From NCBI GenBank assembly GCA_014695175.1, contig JACJNV010000381.1, positions 1 to 58,472 on the forward strand: 58,472 bases of DNA. The letters are read 5' to 3'. A program made the position numbers and the translations under genes. The notes under the pieces were generated by a model, which was not told the origin of the DNA, searched no databases, and saw only the letters and a list, made by a program, of their open reading frames with translations. Shown here piece by piece: positions 1 through 9,109 of the stretch (positions within the stretch are counted from its first letter, which is position 1; every line of letters begins with the position of its first letter). The stretch comes from Microcoleus sp. FACHB-DQ6 (GTDB lineage Bacteria; Cyanobacteriota; Cyanobacteriia; Cyanobacteriales; Microcoleaceae).

Positions 1-257
1 CGATCTTCCCCAGAAGCGCCAGTCATATTCTTCGGCGCGCCCCGCTTCCCGTCTTCGGCTTTAAAAATCCGGTTGTACTGAAAATCCAGCAGCGTTTGCA
101 GGCTTTCCACCGCTACCATAAACACAGAACCGCCCCGCCCGCCGGTGCCGCCGCTCGGCCCGCCCGCCGGTACATACTTTTCTCTGCGAAAAGCTACCAT
201 GCCGTCGCCGCCTTTGCCGGCTGCGACTTGAATATCTGCTCGATCGATAAATTGCAT
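1..257 (-). CDS. obgE: Obg family GTPase, N-terminal part (3' end outside window)
   Basis: The reverse strand from an ATG at 257 encodes about 85 residues that open with [19 protein letters not shown] and continue with a glycine-rich stretch ([12 protein letters not shown] at about residues 33-44). This is the N-terminal Obg fold of the ObgE/CgtA GTPase, which acts in ribosome assembly and stress control. The reading frame is open to the left edge, so the G domain lies outside the window. It is recognised from the near-invariant N-terminus of the family. The upstream side carries an AT-rich heptamer-like repeat (about 262-300). Confidence 0.93.
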   Translation of the reverse strand, partial: MQFIDRADIQVAAGKGGDGMVAFRREKYVPAGGPSGGTGGRGGSVFMVAVESLQTLLDFQYNRIFKAEDGKRGAPKNMTGASGED

Positions 258-831
258 AATTTAGTCAGTAGTCAATAGTCAGTGTCAATAGTCATTAGTT
301 ATTATTATACCAGATGCAAGTACCATATTCCCCTTTTCCTTTACTCCGCGTCGGCGGACGACAGCCAAGTTTCGTCGCGATTTACAGTTGCCGGAGAAAT
401 ATAATTATACCAATTCTGAAAAGTAGTGCAGAGCGAGAGATTGTACGCCAGCATCTGTAGGGAAACGGCACTGCCGTGTCCGGCTCCAAAATCTTTTAAT
501 AATCTCTATAAGAATTTGAGGATTCTACCAAGACTTTTATTGAATTAGTATTATAAAAGCAGATTTGATATTAGCAGGAATCACGCACGAAAACAGAATA
601 AACTGGGTTTTTATCAGGGGCGAATAGCTGTCAAAGTATTTTTTAGTGCCAAAAATGGGTTTCTAAATCATCGCAAATACTCTACTGAAAATTAGCAATT
701 GCTAATTACAGGACTTCCCCAAATACTGATTTAACGTGCTAATTATAGCCGTAAGGTGCTTATGGGCGCATCCTACAGATAGAGGTTCTGCGCCCCGGAA
801 TGAATTACCAATTAGCAATTACCCATTCCTT
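258..831. other. Intergenic region with small repeats
   Basis: No convincing gene is seen here. The stretch next to obgE holds short repeats built on AGTCAATAGTCA and TAGTTATTA units. Around 461-481 is a palindromic unit (GGCACTGCCGTGTCC) that recurs near 16425 and 16520. The rest is AT-rich. The promoter of obgE must lie at the left end, but no clear -35/-10 pair could be assigned. Confidence 0.6.
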
Positions 832-1728
832 TTAACAATAGGACGATACATCTTCCTTACATTCATCTGCCAAATAGCAGAGAGCTCGAAAGCGCATCCC
901 GACTAATTGTTCGTAAAGCGGGTTAATCTGGCACATCGCCGGAATGTGGACGATTTTGTGACCAAATAACACGACATCTCGCTCAAACGGACACTGGGGC
1001 GGAATAATTTTACAGACAAAGTGTGCCAATTTTGGGTCGTGAATTTCCCAGCCGTCGAGCCAGTCTTTTACCGGTTGCAGGACATTTTTGTGGTGAGGTT
1101 TAGGTAGCCGAGATGAAAGCGGTGTTCCGGCGGCGGGGGCGACAGTCGCATCAAAGACTATTTGGCTGCTGGGCCCCTGCGGAGCATCGCACTTGCTGTC
1201 TTCGATGGTGTGTCGCAGAGCTTCGATCGCCTCTACATTGTGCCCCAAAGCTGTGCAAAACTTATAGATTACCTCGTCTTCGCTGAGCGAGTAGGTACCG
1301 TCTGCCAAAGCTACCATGACTGCTGTCCTCAAAAAATCCTCGCCTTTGGCAGTGTCTTCCCCTAACACAGCGGCTAATTCCTCTGGGGCAATAGGTTCAA
1401 AACCCGCCTCAAAACATACCGGGTGTAGTTCATCCTGAGTTAGATTTGCAATCATTTTTTGCTCGTCTTCGTCAAAGTTGCCGTCTGCCCAAGCAATTGT
1501 CAGCAATCCCCGCAGCCAAGCAGTAATCTCTTCATTGGTGCAGGAAGATTTAGCGTTACTCATTAGCATTTCCACTTGGATGTACCAGTCAATTTGTTCG
1601 TTTACAGCGGACTCAATATTCCCCTCCCAATAATTTTTACTGGTTTTGTGGTCGATGGATGGTCTATTTGTGGAAGGTTTGTGCCCGAAGATTGCTCCAA
1701 ACGCTTGTAGTGGATGTGTTAAAAGCAT
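832..1728 (-). CDS. TerB-like N-domain plus Mo-dependent nitrogenase C-terminus domain protein
   Basis: This 298-residue protein has two recognisable parts. Residues about 70-178 contain two TerB-like acidic helical segments (WADGNFDEDE and LADGTYSLSEDE) typical of tellurite-resistance-type helical domains. Residues about 213-295 match the 'Mo-dependent nitrogenase C-terminus' family (KIVHIPAMCQINPLYEQL, then RALCYLADEC), a domain common in cyanobacteria whether or not they fix nitrogen, so it is not evidence for nif genes. The exact role is unknown. An internal ATG at 1563 (MSNAKSS...), preceded by GGAAA, starts just before the conserved domains and may be the true start; the first 55 residues look unconserved. 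No neighbour suggests an operon. Confidence 0.8.
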   Translation of the reverse strand: MLLTHPLQAFGAIFGHKPSTNRPSIDHKTSKNYWEGNIESAVNEQIDWYIQVEMLMSNAKSSCTNEEITAWLRGLLTIAWADGNFDEDEQKMIANLTQDELHPVCFEAGFEPIAPEELAAVLGEDTAKGEDFLRTAVMVALADGTYSLSEDEVIYKFCTALGHNVEAIEALRHTIEDSKCDAPQGPSSQIVFDATVAPAAGTPLSSRLPKPHHKNVLQPVKDWLDGWEIHDPKLAHFVCKIIPPQCPFERDVVLFGHKIVHIPAMCQINPLYEQLVGMRFRALCYLADECKEDVSSYC

Positions 1729-2145
1729 ATTTGTTTTTCAGCAGCATCGCTGACTAGCGAGCTAATCTATTGGCTAATCCTATTCCCTAAAAAGTCATCT
1801 ATCGCGAGGAATAGGTTTGTTGCATTCATCTTAACTCTAGTTGCACCGATTGAGCGGGCGATCGACTTTTATTCAAGCCCGATTGCCATTAGCAACGCAA
1901 TTTTTCGCAAGAAATAAAAGGTTGGCAAGCGTTGGATCTAATCAGACACTGGGTTTGTCACCCAGGGGCGATCGATCTTCGCTCTGTTTACATTTTAATA
2001 TATATTTTTGTAAATTTTTCTGTGCCGGCAGCACAATATTAACAGCGAGGCGGATTTAAGCTGTTGAAAGAAAAATAGCCGAGGAAAGTTTTACCGCCGA
2101 TCAACGGTTTTGATTGCTGTGTCCGTCTAGGAATGAGAGATTTTT
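1729..2145. other. Intergenic region, no gene supported
   Basis: A stretch of about 417 bp lies between two minus-strand genes. Short open frames exist on both strands but none has a ribosome site, a family resemblance or cyanobacterial codon bias. It holds several GATCG motifs and presumably the promoter of the gene ending at 832. No strong hairpin or tandem repeat was seen. Confidence 0.5.
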
Positions 2146-3219
2146 TTAACTTCGGCGGCACAAAATCCAGCGCAATTCCATTGGCGGGCGTGCGTTTGCC
2201 ATCGGGAAGACATCTCGACCGGTGGCCCAACTGGGAAACCAGGGCGTCGGCGGCCATGCTCCTTCTGGCAGGTGGTGGCGTTCGTACTCAAACACCAATT
2301 CGTCGGAAATTTGGACTAAGGGCAACCCTTCCATTGCGGTGGCGAGTTCTTGGGGCGTAAATAAAGTAGACCAGGAGAGTTGGGCAACTTGTCGCACGAG
2401 GGCATCTGGCTGGTAGTCGCCGACGGTTAAAAACGTGCTGAACAGCAACAGGCCTCCGGGACACAGGGAATCGCACATTTTAGCCAGGAAAAGCCGTACT
2501 TGATCGCTGTCTCGAAAATGTGAAATGACTTCGGCGGCAACTGCCAACTGGTAGCGGGCCGGTTTCATCCGCATTAAGGGGTCGAGCACATCGCCTTCAG
2601 TAACTGTGACGGGAAGATTTTCGGCTGTTACGGCAGCTTTCAATTGTTCTGCAAAAGCTGGAGTTAGTTCGATCGCATCTACAGAATAGCCCAATCTCGC
2701 CAGGGGCAAGGTATTGCGGCCGGTACCAGCCCCCACGTCCAAAATCCGCACTCGATCGGGCGTGCCCAATTTAGCAGCCGTTGCCATCAATTTTGCGTCT
2801 GGATGAGAACCGAAAAGCGGAGGTTCTCTGGTGTCTACCCAGCTTTTGTACTGTTCTCCAACTGTTGAGGTAGTAACAATCACTTTGCAGGCTAAACCTG
2901 TTTGCGGCGGCTGTACTGATTCGTATTGCAGGATCAGCATCGATGCTGTGGAGGTGCGGTAGCCTTGTTCTAACTTGTTGACTAAAAGCTTGCTGAGTTC
3001 GTCTCTGCGTTCTTCTGGCAGGGGTCTGTCGAGAGTGCGAAATAGCTGTTCTATCGCCTTGAGATAGTGACTTACCATTCCCGGGACGCAGGGGAAAACT
3101 AATTCTCCGCGAGCGATTATGCGAGTATTAATTTTGTAGAGGATAGCTTGCTGGAGAATGTCGGGATTTACTACCAGCGGTAGCTGTTCGGTCTGGTCGA
3201 TCGTACTTTCGGCGCCCAT
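2146..3219 (-). CDS. Class I SAM-dependent methyltransferase
   Basis: A 357-residue soluble protein with a class I methyltransferase core in its second half. Motif I is ILDVGAGTGRNT (about residues 159-170), followed by the acidic strand end DAIELT (181-186), then GDVLDP and a CPGGLLLFST post-motif. The first about 150 residues are helical and carry no motif I recognise. The substrate cannot be deduced; the architecture fits a tellurite-resistance/TehB-like or small-molecule methyltransferase. The ATG at 3219 follows a repeat-rich stretch and is the only start upstream of the conserved region that keeps the N-terminal helices. It appears monocistronic. Confidence 0.82.
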   Translation of the reverse strand: MGAESTIDQTEQLPLVVNPDILQQAILYKINTRIIARGELVFPCVPGMVSHYLKAIEQLFRTLDRPLPEERRDELSKLLVNKLEQGYRTSTASMLILQYESVQPPQTGLACKVIVTTSTVGEQYKSWVDTREPPLFGSHPDAKLMATAAKLGTPDRVRILDVGAGTGRNTLPLARLGYSVDAIELTPAFAEQLKAAVTAENLPVTVTEGDVLDPLMRMKPARYQLAVAAEVISHFRDSDQVRLFLAKMCDSLCPGGLLLFSTFLTVGDYQPDALVRQVAQLSWSTLFTPQELATAMEGLPLVQISDELVFEYERHHLPEGAWPPTPWFPSWATGRDVFPMANARPPMELRWILCRRS

Positions 3220-3608
3220 AAATTCCGCGAAGAAGTCATTAGTTATTAGTGATTAGTCATTAGTCATAGGGAAGTCTTTTGAGAGCTAACTGTACAATTT
3301 AAGAGTATAAAAAAGCCGATTTTAGATTTATTAGGTTTGGTTGCTTCGTCTTTTTAGACTGTAGAAAATCAAATTTGAGAGCTTTATTTTGGATAAATCT
3401 CAAATCTCAAATCTCAAATCGACCAAGCCCAAAACCCGAGTAGGTTCCAAAATCGGAGTTAGTATCAATATAAGCTGTAGCGCATTTAAATTGTATGTTT
3501 CACGGCGAGGTGGAAAAAGCGTCAAATCCTCTCGCCTTCTCCCCTCTCTCTCCTTCCCCTCGTCAGCCATAACAGGCAATGTATATGGGTAGCAACTTAA
3601 AGCTGGGC
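3220..3608. other. Intergenic region with heptamer repeat
   Basis: This 389-bp stretch between a methyltransferase and the PSRP-3 gene (both minus strand) has no supported gene. It holds an AGTCATTAGT-type repeat at about 3237-3265 and four copies of the heptamer AAATCTC at about 3392-3419. At about 3537-3566 is a pyrimidine-rich run of CTCTC/CTTCC type. These are typical cyanobacterial short tandem repeats. Confidence 0.6.
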
Positions 3609-3908
3609 TTAGTTGCTGCCGGTAAAAGTCACCTCGGGGAACTTTGACTGAGCTTCAGTCATCGGGCGCCGTCTGCCTTCCTCTTGCCAGTAATTGATTA
3701 CTTCTGTAGCTTGGTTGAGGACTTCGACGCGATCGTTGTCAGCAATCCAGTGTTTGGCTTCGAGTTCGTTTTTGAGTTCTTCCCACGCATCCTTGCGGGG
3801 CCAGAAAAAGTAAGCTGTCAGCGGGCTAGTTCCTTTGCCGACAACTTGGTCAACGGCGAGGGCAACATTCTCTTCTAGCCAGAGAACTTTTAAGATGAAC
3901 TTGGACAA
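3609..3908 (-). CDS. ycf65: Ribosomal protein PSRP-3/Ycf65 (30S subunit)
   Basis: This 99-residue protein matches PSRP-3 (Ycf65), a 30S ribosomal protein found in cyanobacteria and plastids. It shows the signature segments [36 protein letters not shown] and [13 protein letters not shown], and is about the usual length. It acts in the cytoplasm as part of the small subunit. The start ATG at 3908 gives the conserved MSKF N-terminus. It is divergent from the HAD gene at 4098, with about 190 bp between them holding both promoters. Confidence 0.95.
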   Translation of the reverse strand: MSKFILKVLWLEENVALAVDQVVGKGTSPLTAYFFWPRKDAWEELKNELEAKHWIADNDRVEVLNQATEVINYWQEEGRRRPMTEAQSKFPEVTFTGSN

Positions 3909-4097
3909 GCAAACCTCCAGGGTTCCGATCGAACTTGTTAAAAATTTCTACAATCGCTAAGCGTAGCACACTCTGTTCGATAATTGGTCATCGGCCATGA
4001 AAAGTTTTGTGGCGCGGCTGGTTTTAGCGCCACTCAGGGGCTGGGAACAGATAAAATTTGGGTTCTCACGCGCCCTAGGTACAAGGATGGTTAAGTT

Positions 4098-4886
4098 GTG
4101 AACAGAGTTATTGTAGTCTTCGACATTGACGGTGTGGTGCGGGATGTGTCGGGTTCCTACCGGCGGGCGATCGCCGATGCGGTGGAGCATTTCACGGCGG
4201 GTGCTTTTCGCCCGAATTCTCTCGATATCGACTCTCTGAAGTCTGAGGGAGTGTGGAATAATGACTGGCAAGCGTCTTTCGAGTTAGTTTGCCGTTATTT
4301 TGAGGGGATTGGGCGATCGAGAAACGAACTCGCTCTCAACTATGACGAATTAGTGGCTTTTTTCCAAAGTCGCTATCGCGGGCCTGACGAGGAAAATTGG
4401 ACTGGTTACATTTGCGACGAACCGCTGCTGTTAAGTCCGGCTTACCTGGAAAATTTAACGGTTGGGGGCATTTTTTGGGGCTTTTTTAGCGGGGCGATGC
4501 GGGATGAAGCTGCTTATGTTTTATCAGGGAAACTGAGTTTAAATTCCCCCGTGTTGGTGGCGATGGAAGATGCACCGGGAAAACCCGATCCGGCTGGACT
4601 TTTCGCGGCAATTGAACAGTTGGAAAACCTGCACGGTTTAGAAAAAAATTTGCCCGTGATTTACGCGGGAGATACTGTTGCCGATATTTACACGGTTGTG
4701 AATGCGCGGGAAGTGCAACCAAATCGGGTTTGGCTGGGGACTGGAATTTTGCCACCTCATGTTTTGGATGATTCTGTGCGCTGCGATGCTTATGCTGCAG
4801 CGCTGAAAACTGCTGGTGCAGCAGCGGTTTTCAGGAATGTCGAAGAGTTGACGGCTGCGCGGATTCGAGAATTAGTCAATTGTTAG
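4098..4886 (+). CDS. HAD superfamily hydrolase (TIGR01548-like)
   Basis: A 262-residue HAD-fold phosphatase. The nucleophile motif FDIDGVV carries Asp9 and Asp11; motif III is GKPDP (residues 161-165) and motif IV is GDTVAD (191-196). The cap inserted between motifs I and II is about 110 residues and helical. It resembles the cyanobacterial TIGR01548 group, sometimes found near histidine-biosynthesis functions, but the substrate is unknown. The start is GTG at 4098, preceded by AAGGATGG. It stands alone, followed by repeats. Confidence 0.85.
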   Translation: MNRVIVVFDIDGVVRDVSGSYRRAIADAVEHFTAGAFRPNSLDIDSLKSEGVWNNDWQASFELVCRYFEGIGRSRNELALNYDELVAFFQSRYRGPDEENWTGYICDEPLLLSPAYLENLTVGGIFWGFFSGAMRDEAAYVLSGKLSLNSPVLVAMEDAPGKPDPAGLFAAIEQLENLHGLEKNLPVIYAGDTVADIYTVVNAREVQPNRVWLGTGILPPHVLDDSVRCDAYAAALKTAGAAAVFRNVEELTAARIRELVNC

Positions 4887-4942
4887 TTGTTAGTTGTTAG
4901 TTGTCAATTGTCAGTAGTTAGTTGTCGAAATAACAAATAACC

Positions 4943-5066
4943 AATGATATCGTTTCCGATTGTATCGGAATAATAAAATCGAGTCAACAGTTAACACTCA
5001 AACATTCAGTTTTTCGACCCGCCCGTCAACAGTCAACAGTCAACAGTTAACAGTCAACAGTCAACT
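4943..5066. repeat. Composite dispersed repeat: hairpin unit plus GTCAACA heptamers
   Basis: From 4943 a small hairpin (TTCCGAT...ATCGGAA) is followed by the motif ATTCAGTTTTTCGAC and then tandem CAACAGT heptamers to about 5066. The same arrangement occurs inverted at about 8700-8815, and the hairpin plus heptamers recur near 51810-51900. A second run of GTTAGTT units precedes it at 4883-4922. This is a cyanobacterial short tandemly repeated repetitive (STRR-like) element. Confidence 0.7.
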
Positions 5067-5078
5067 TTCCCTTTGAGA

Positions 5079-5897
5079 TTATTGCAAGTGCAAGAATTTG
5101 TCTAATGCACTGACTGCAACTGGTGGCCAGCGCCGGGTATGGGCAACCCAATCGATGTCTTTGTAGCGGGAATCGAGGCCGACTGCTGCTACCCAATTGC
5201 TCTCAGCTTCGCCGCGCTTCCCGGCTTCCCAAAGACAGGCGGTGAGGGCGGCTCTCATGTCGGCAAATTGGGGGTATCTGCGGACGATGTTTTTCATGTT
5301 GCGAATTGCTTCTTTAGTTTGCCCGTTTTGATAAAGTGCGAGGGCGTGGTTGGCGCGGGCAAAGGCGTATTCGGGGGCTAATTCAAAGGCTTTGCGGTAG
5401 TCGGCAATTGCTTGTTCCCATTTTCCTAAACCTGCTTCGGCGTTGCCTCGGTTGTTGTAGGCTGCTGGATCTTTGGGGTCTAATTCTAGCACGTGATTGT
5501 AGTCGGCGATCGCTTCTTCCCAGCGTCCTAAACCTTCTAAGGCTGTGCCGCGGTTTAGGTATGGATCGGGGGCATCGGGAGCTAGTTCGATCGCTCTTTC
5601 GTAGTCGGAAATTGCTGCTTGCAGCTTGTTTTGGCTGACTCTAGAATTGCCTCGGTTGCTCCAAGCGGGGGCTTGTGAGGGAAATTTGTCAATAATTTGA
5701 GTCCAAAAAGTTTCAGCGGCGGGAAATTGGCCTTCATTTGTAGCTTCAAAAGCTTTTTGAACGAGTTCTCCCAATTCCTGTTGGGGAGCGGCGATATCTG
5801 TTGGTTGTACTTGTGCGGTAGCGGGCGCGATATTTCCCAACCAAACTAACCCGGTTACAATTAATACTGTAAAAAATGTCAAAAGTGAGCGAATCAT
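5079..5897 (-). CDS. Exported TPR-repeat protein
   Basis: From the ATG at 5897 the product is 272 residues and opens with a signal peptide (MIRSLLTFFTVLIVTGLVW, then APATAQ as cleavage region). An upstream in-frame ATG at 5975 would add 26 residues in front of the signal and is unlikely. After about 60 residues come at least three canonical TPR units with the pattern AWSNRGN/YLNRGTA/YNNRGNA followed by AIxDYxxAxELxP. The protein should act in the thylakoid lumen or periplasm as a protein-protein interaction scaffold. The partner is unknown. It is divergent from cobK at 6077 with about 180 bp between. Confidence 0.85.
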   Translation of the reverse strand: MIRSLLTFFTVLIVTGLVWLGNIAPATAQVQPTDIAAPQQELGELVQKAFEATNEGQFPAAETFWTQIIDKFPSQAPAWSNRGNSRVSQNKLQAAISDYERAIELAPDAPDPYLNRGTALEGLGRWEEAIADYNHVLELDPKDPAAYNNRGNAEAGLGKWEQAIADYRKAFELAPEYAFARANHALALYQNGQTKEAIRNMKNIVRRYPQFADMRAALTACLWEAGKRGEAESNWVAAVGLDSRYKDIDWVAHTRRWPPVAVSALDKFLHLQ

Positions 5898-6028
5898 CGT
5901 TGTTGGCAGTTTAAACTTTACTAAACATATTATTAACCGAAATTGCGGGCGTTGCTTGGATAGTACCAGTTTCAAAAAAGGATGTGACTGTAGGCAACCT
6001 CCGAACCCTTATTTCATCAGTCATTTAC

Positions 6029-6056
6029 AAATCTAAAATCTAAAATCTAAAATCTC
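6029..6056. repeat. Heptamer tandem repeat (AAATCTA)4
   Basis: Four consecutive copies of AAATCTA/AAATCTC lie just before the cobK ribosome site. The unit is nearly the same as the AAATCTC run at 3392-3419, so it belongs to the same heptamer class. Confidence 0.75.
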
Positions 6057-6076
6057 AATAAGTTAGGGAGAATTTG

Positions 6077-6823
6077 GTGAAAAAACGGTTGCTAATTTTG
6101 GGCGGGACGGGGGATGCTGCGGAACTGGCGGTAAGAGCGTCTCAAATTGCTGAAATAGAGGTGATATCTTCGCTAGCAGGACGCACTCAACAGCCTTTTA
6201 CCCCCAAAACGGGTACGGTGCGAATTGGGGGGTTTGGTGGGGCGGCTGGACTGGCAGCGTTTTTGCTCGATCGCCCGATCGACTTGTTAATTGATGCTAC
6301 TCATCCGTTTGCGGCTCAGATTTCTGCCAATGCTGCTGTTGCTGCTGCTGAATGTAATGTGCCCTATTTGATGCTGGTGCGTCCAGCTTGGGAGAGGGTG
6401 GAGGGCGATCGCTGGATTGAGGTGGCCAGCCACTCGGAGGCTGCAAAAGCTTTATTAGGGCAGTCTCAGCGGGTGTTTCTCACGATTGGTAGGCAGGAAT
6501 TGGCTGCCTTTGCGGGTTTGGATGCTATTTGGTTTTTGATGCGGGCGATCGATCCTCCTGCACTAAATACTCCTGTTCCTAACGGTAAATTGTTATTAGC
6601 AAGGGGGCCTTTTTCATTGGAAGACGAGCGGCAATTACTATTAGAATATAAAATTGATACAATTGTTAGCAAAAACAGCGGCGGCGGTGCTACTTATGCG
6701 AAAATTGTTGCGGCTAGGGAACAGGGAATTCCGGTTGTGATGGTGCAGCGCCCGCAGATTGCCGATGTTGAGCAGGTTGCTGATGTTGAAGGGGCGATCG
6801 CTTGGTTAATTAAGCAGTTATGA
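6077..6823 (+). CDS. cobK: Precorrin-6A (cobalt-precorrin-6A) reductase
   Basis: About 248 residues. CobK/CbiJ reduces the precorrin-6A macrocycle with NADPH during cobalamin synthesis. The N-terminus LLILGGTGDAAEL is the family's dinucleotide loop. IDLLIDATHPFAAQIS at about residues 71-86 and the C-terminal SKNSGGGATYAKI followed by PVVMVQRP are diagnostic. The preferred start is GTG at 6077, placed after AGGGAG with correct spacing, rather than the adjacent TTG at 6074. Other corrinoid genes in the window (cobJ fusion at 21557, chelatase at 17510) are not adjacent, so the pathway is dispersed. Confidence 0.92.
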   Translation: MKKRLLILGGTGDAAELAVRASQIAEIEVISSLAGRTQQPFTPKTGTVRIGGFGGAAGLAAFLLDRPIDLLIDATHPFAAQISANAAVAAAECNVPYLMLVRPAWERVEGDRWIEVASHSEAAKALLGQSQRVFLTIGRQELAAFAGLDAIWFLMRAIDPPALNTPVPNGKLLLARGPFSLEDERQLLLEYKIDTIVSKNSGGGATYAKIVAAREQGIPVVMVQRPQIADVEQVADVEGAIAWLIKQL

Positions 6824-6850
6824 GTTATGAGTTATTAGTTACATCCTTTT

Positions 6851-7003
6851 CGCGATCGGAAGGTGCCAGCTCGCCTCAACTGAGGTTATAGCAGCCACAC
6901 TGCAAGAATTGCTTTCCCCCAAGCGTCTATAACCACCTAGGCTACTATCAGCAGTTGGGTTAAGGTCGCGGATCTGACGGGGTGACAACGCCTCTGTCTT
7001 TTT
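6851..7003 (+). ncRNA. Possible structured RNA or leader upstream of the monooxygenase gene
   Basis: Between cobK and the next gene is a block of nested inverted repeats. GGTTATAG (6884-6891) pairs with CTATAACC (6927-6934), and CAACTG upstream pairs with CAGTTG at 6951-6956, enclosing a short GCAG...CTGC hairpin. An intrinsic terminator follows at 6976-7003. The arrangement could be a small RNA gene or a terminator-controlled leader (riboswitch-like) for the gene at 7110. It matches no RNA family I can recall; a cobalamin riboswitch is not evident. Confidence 0.35.
6976..7003 (+). terminator. Intrinsic terminator
   Basis: GACGGGGTG (6976-6984) pairs with CGCCTC-T-GTC (6989-6998) around an ACAA loop, with one bulged T and two G-T pairs, and is followed by five T (6999-7003). 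It lies 150 nt after cobK and 107 nt before the monooxygenase start. It could end cobK transcription, a small RNA, or act as an attenuator. Confidence 0.65.
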
Positions 7004-7109
7004 GAGAGCGATCAATTTAAACCCTTCTCAGTGCAAGGCTTTCCGGTTTTTTGTCACTCCGTCAGGAGAATTACTCTAATAACCCTACCCAATCAGGAGA
7101 CTCAAATAT

Positions 7110-8645
7110 ATGCACTACAAAAACGGTATGCCAATTGCCATTATTGGCGCGGGAATATCTGGCATTACGACAGCCCAAATTCTCAAGAAAAATGGCTTCC
7201 AAGCAGTTGTTTTTGAGAAAGCCGAAAAGATGGGTGGAGTATGGGCACTTGCATACCCAAACGTACACCTGCAAAATATCAGGGAACAGTATCATTTATC
7301 AGATTTTCCGTGGCCGTTCACGCCTGATTTACATCCCACGGGAGAACAAATCCTGAAGTATTTGGGGCAAGCGGTCAACCATCTCAAGCTTGATGTGCGG
7401 TTAAATCACGAAGTTATCGAACTAAAAGAAACAGAAGATGGCTGGCTATTAAGATATAAAAACCAGGAGGGTGTTCACGAAGAATTATTTGGATACGTCG
7501 TTATCTCAGTTGGGCAATATACAGAAGGAAAGTATCAACCTGCATTTCCAGGTATCGAAGATTTCGGCGGCAAAATCATCACTGAACGGGATGTCCACAC
7601 GCTTGATATATTCGACAATCAACGAGTTGTAATCGTTGGCTTCGGAAAGAGCGCCTTGGACATGGCGACTTTCGCAGCAAAACAAGGCGCGCAAGTAAAT
7701 CATGTATTTCGTACACCGCGCTGGCTTGTACCCGAATGGATTTTGGGCGTACATTTTAGCTACCCATTATTCAGCCGTTTTGGAACAGTGATGACGACAA
7801 GTTGGGCACACCCAACCGCCATTGAACGTTTCCTGCACAATCGCCTTGGCTTCATTGTTTCCGGTTTTTGGGATTTGATTGCATCCATCTTCCGCTTTCA
7901 AATTCAGCGAAATGTTTCTGGAAAAAGCCAAGCAGCCCAGGATCGCATCAAAGCTGTACAACCAGACCACAAACTATTGCCTGATTTACGTTCAGCCACA
8001 GCGGTTGCACCTGAAAATTACTATCCGTTTATTGCAGAAGGAAAAATCTCGCCCCACCGTGCAGAATTATCGGGTTTTTCCCCAGAAGCAGTAAAGTTGA
8101 AAAATGGTTGCGAGATTCCATGCGATTTAGTCGTTCTATCTTTGGGTTCGCAAACGCCGATTTTTCCATTTTTGCCTGATAAATATCGAAAAATGTTGGA
8201 AACCGAACCCGATGGCGTGCAGTTATATCGCCACTTGCTTCATCCTCGCATTCCTGGCATTGCCTTTGCCGGGTTCAATCATGGATATATGCACGTGCCA
8301 GCAGTGGAGGTCGCCGCACAATGGCTGTGTGCTTACTTGCGTGGTGAACTTGAGTTACCTTCCAGCGAAAATATGGAAAAAAGTATTGAATATATCCGCC
8401 AGTGGAAACGCGCAAATATTCAATTTGAACCTTCGCGATCCTGTGGGAGCAACGCTCGCTTCCAACAATATATTGACATCTTGCTTAAAGATATAGGTGT
8501 TTCTCCTTATCGAAAATTGCCTAACCTTTTCGCTGAGATATTCGGCAGATATCAACCATCAGATTATCTTGGGGTATCGGAAGAATATAATCATAAAAAG
8601 AAAAGTCGCTCTACTCCACTACACCCTCTTCCGTTGGATACATGA
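7110..8645 (+). CDS. Flavin-containing monooxygenase-like protein
   Basis: This 511-residue protein resembles the FMO/Baeyer-Villiger class of flavin monooxygenases. An FAD-binding GAGISG lies at residues 13-18, with the acidic end VVFEKAEKMGGVW, and a second NADPH-type Rossmann motif GFGKSALDMA at about 174-183. The linker fingerprint FxGxxxH is present only as FGGKIIT, with the usual His missing. It may oxidise a small nucleophilic or ketone substrate, which is unknown. The start ATG at 7110 follows CAGGAGACTC. It contains no GCGATCGC octamer over 1.5 kb, unlike most neighbours, which is weak evidence for later acquisition. Confidence 0.8.
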   Translation: MHYKNGMPIAIIGAGISGITTAQILKKNGFQAVVFEKAEKMGGVWALAYPNVHLQNIREQYHLSDFPWPFTPDLHPTGEQILKYLGQAVNHLKLDVRLNHEVIELKETEDGWLLRYKNQEGVHEELFGYVVISVGQYTEGKYQPAFPGIEDFGGKIITERDVHTLDIFDNQRVVIVGFGKSALDMATFAAKQGAQVNHVFRTPRWLVPEWILGVHFSYPLFSRFGTVMTTSWAHPTAIERFLHNRLGFIVSGFWDLIASIFRFQIQRNVSGKSQAAQDRIKAVQPDHKLLPDLRSATAVAPENYYPFIAEGKISPHRAELSGFSPEAVKLKNGCEIPCDLVVLSLGSQTPIFPFLPDKYRKMLETEPDGVQLYRHLLHPRIPGIAFAGFNHGYMHVPAVEVAAQWLCAYLRGELELPSSENMEKSIEYIRQWKRANIQFEPSRSCGSNARFQQYIDILLKDIGVSPYRKLPNLFAEIFGRYQPSDYLGVSEEYNHKKKSRSTPLHPLPLDT

Positions 8646-8699
8646 TTGCTTCCAAAGCTTTCCAGGGGTCAATTGATCTCAATTCCGGTAGCCCCGGAA

Positions 8700-8815
8700 T
8701 TATTGTTGACTGTTGACGGTTGACTGTTGACTGTTGACTGTTGACTGTTGACTGTCAGTCGAAAAACTGAATGATAGTTGAGTATTGACGGTTGATTCGA
8801 TTTTACAATTCGATG
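8700..8815. repeat. Inverted copy of the composite heptamer repeat
   Basis: Tandem GTTGACT heptamers (about 8705-8760) are followed by GTCGAAAAACTGAAT and a degenerate tail. Read on the reverse strand this is the same element as 4943-5066. It fills the gap between two convergent genes (monooxygenase and CapA). The remaining bases to 9109 hold no gene that I can support. Confidence 0.7.
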
Positions 8816-9109
8816 TTAGCGGAGTTGATATGACGCGCTATTCTGCTGCCCATTTCGCACTGATCGGAAAGGATATCCAAGCTTGTTGGGTAAATTTACT
8901 TGCTGAAGATTCGGCATGATTGTTCGATCGCCAAAATCTAAGTTTTCTACCAAAAACTTGAGTAGATTATGAGCATAATTGCTGATTGACAAATGCTTCC
9001 CTAGCTTAAATTGTTACCTTACCAATGGGCGCTGCCTGGGAATACAAATCGCTCGGCTAGGCCTCCAATTCCAATAACTAATGCCCAATTCCCAATTCTC
9101 ACTGCCAAA

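Noticed and set aside
832-1728. Evidence for nitrogen fixation from the Mo-nitrogenase C-terminus domain
   Set aside because: The domain is common in non-fixing cyanobacteria and no nif gene is near.
8430-8465. Possible repeat-derived peptide (RSCGSNAR) in the monooxygenase
   Set aside because: It lies in a segment that could be native to the family, and no second copy was found in the window.
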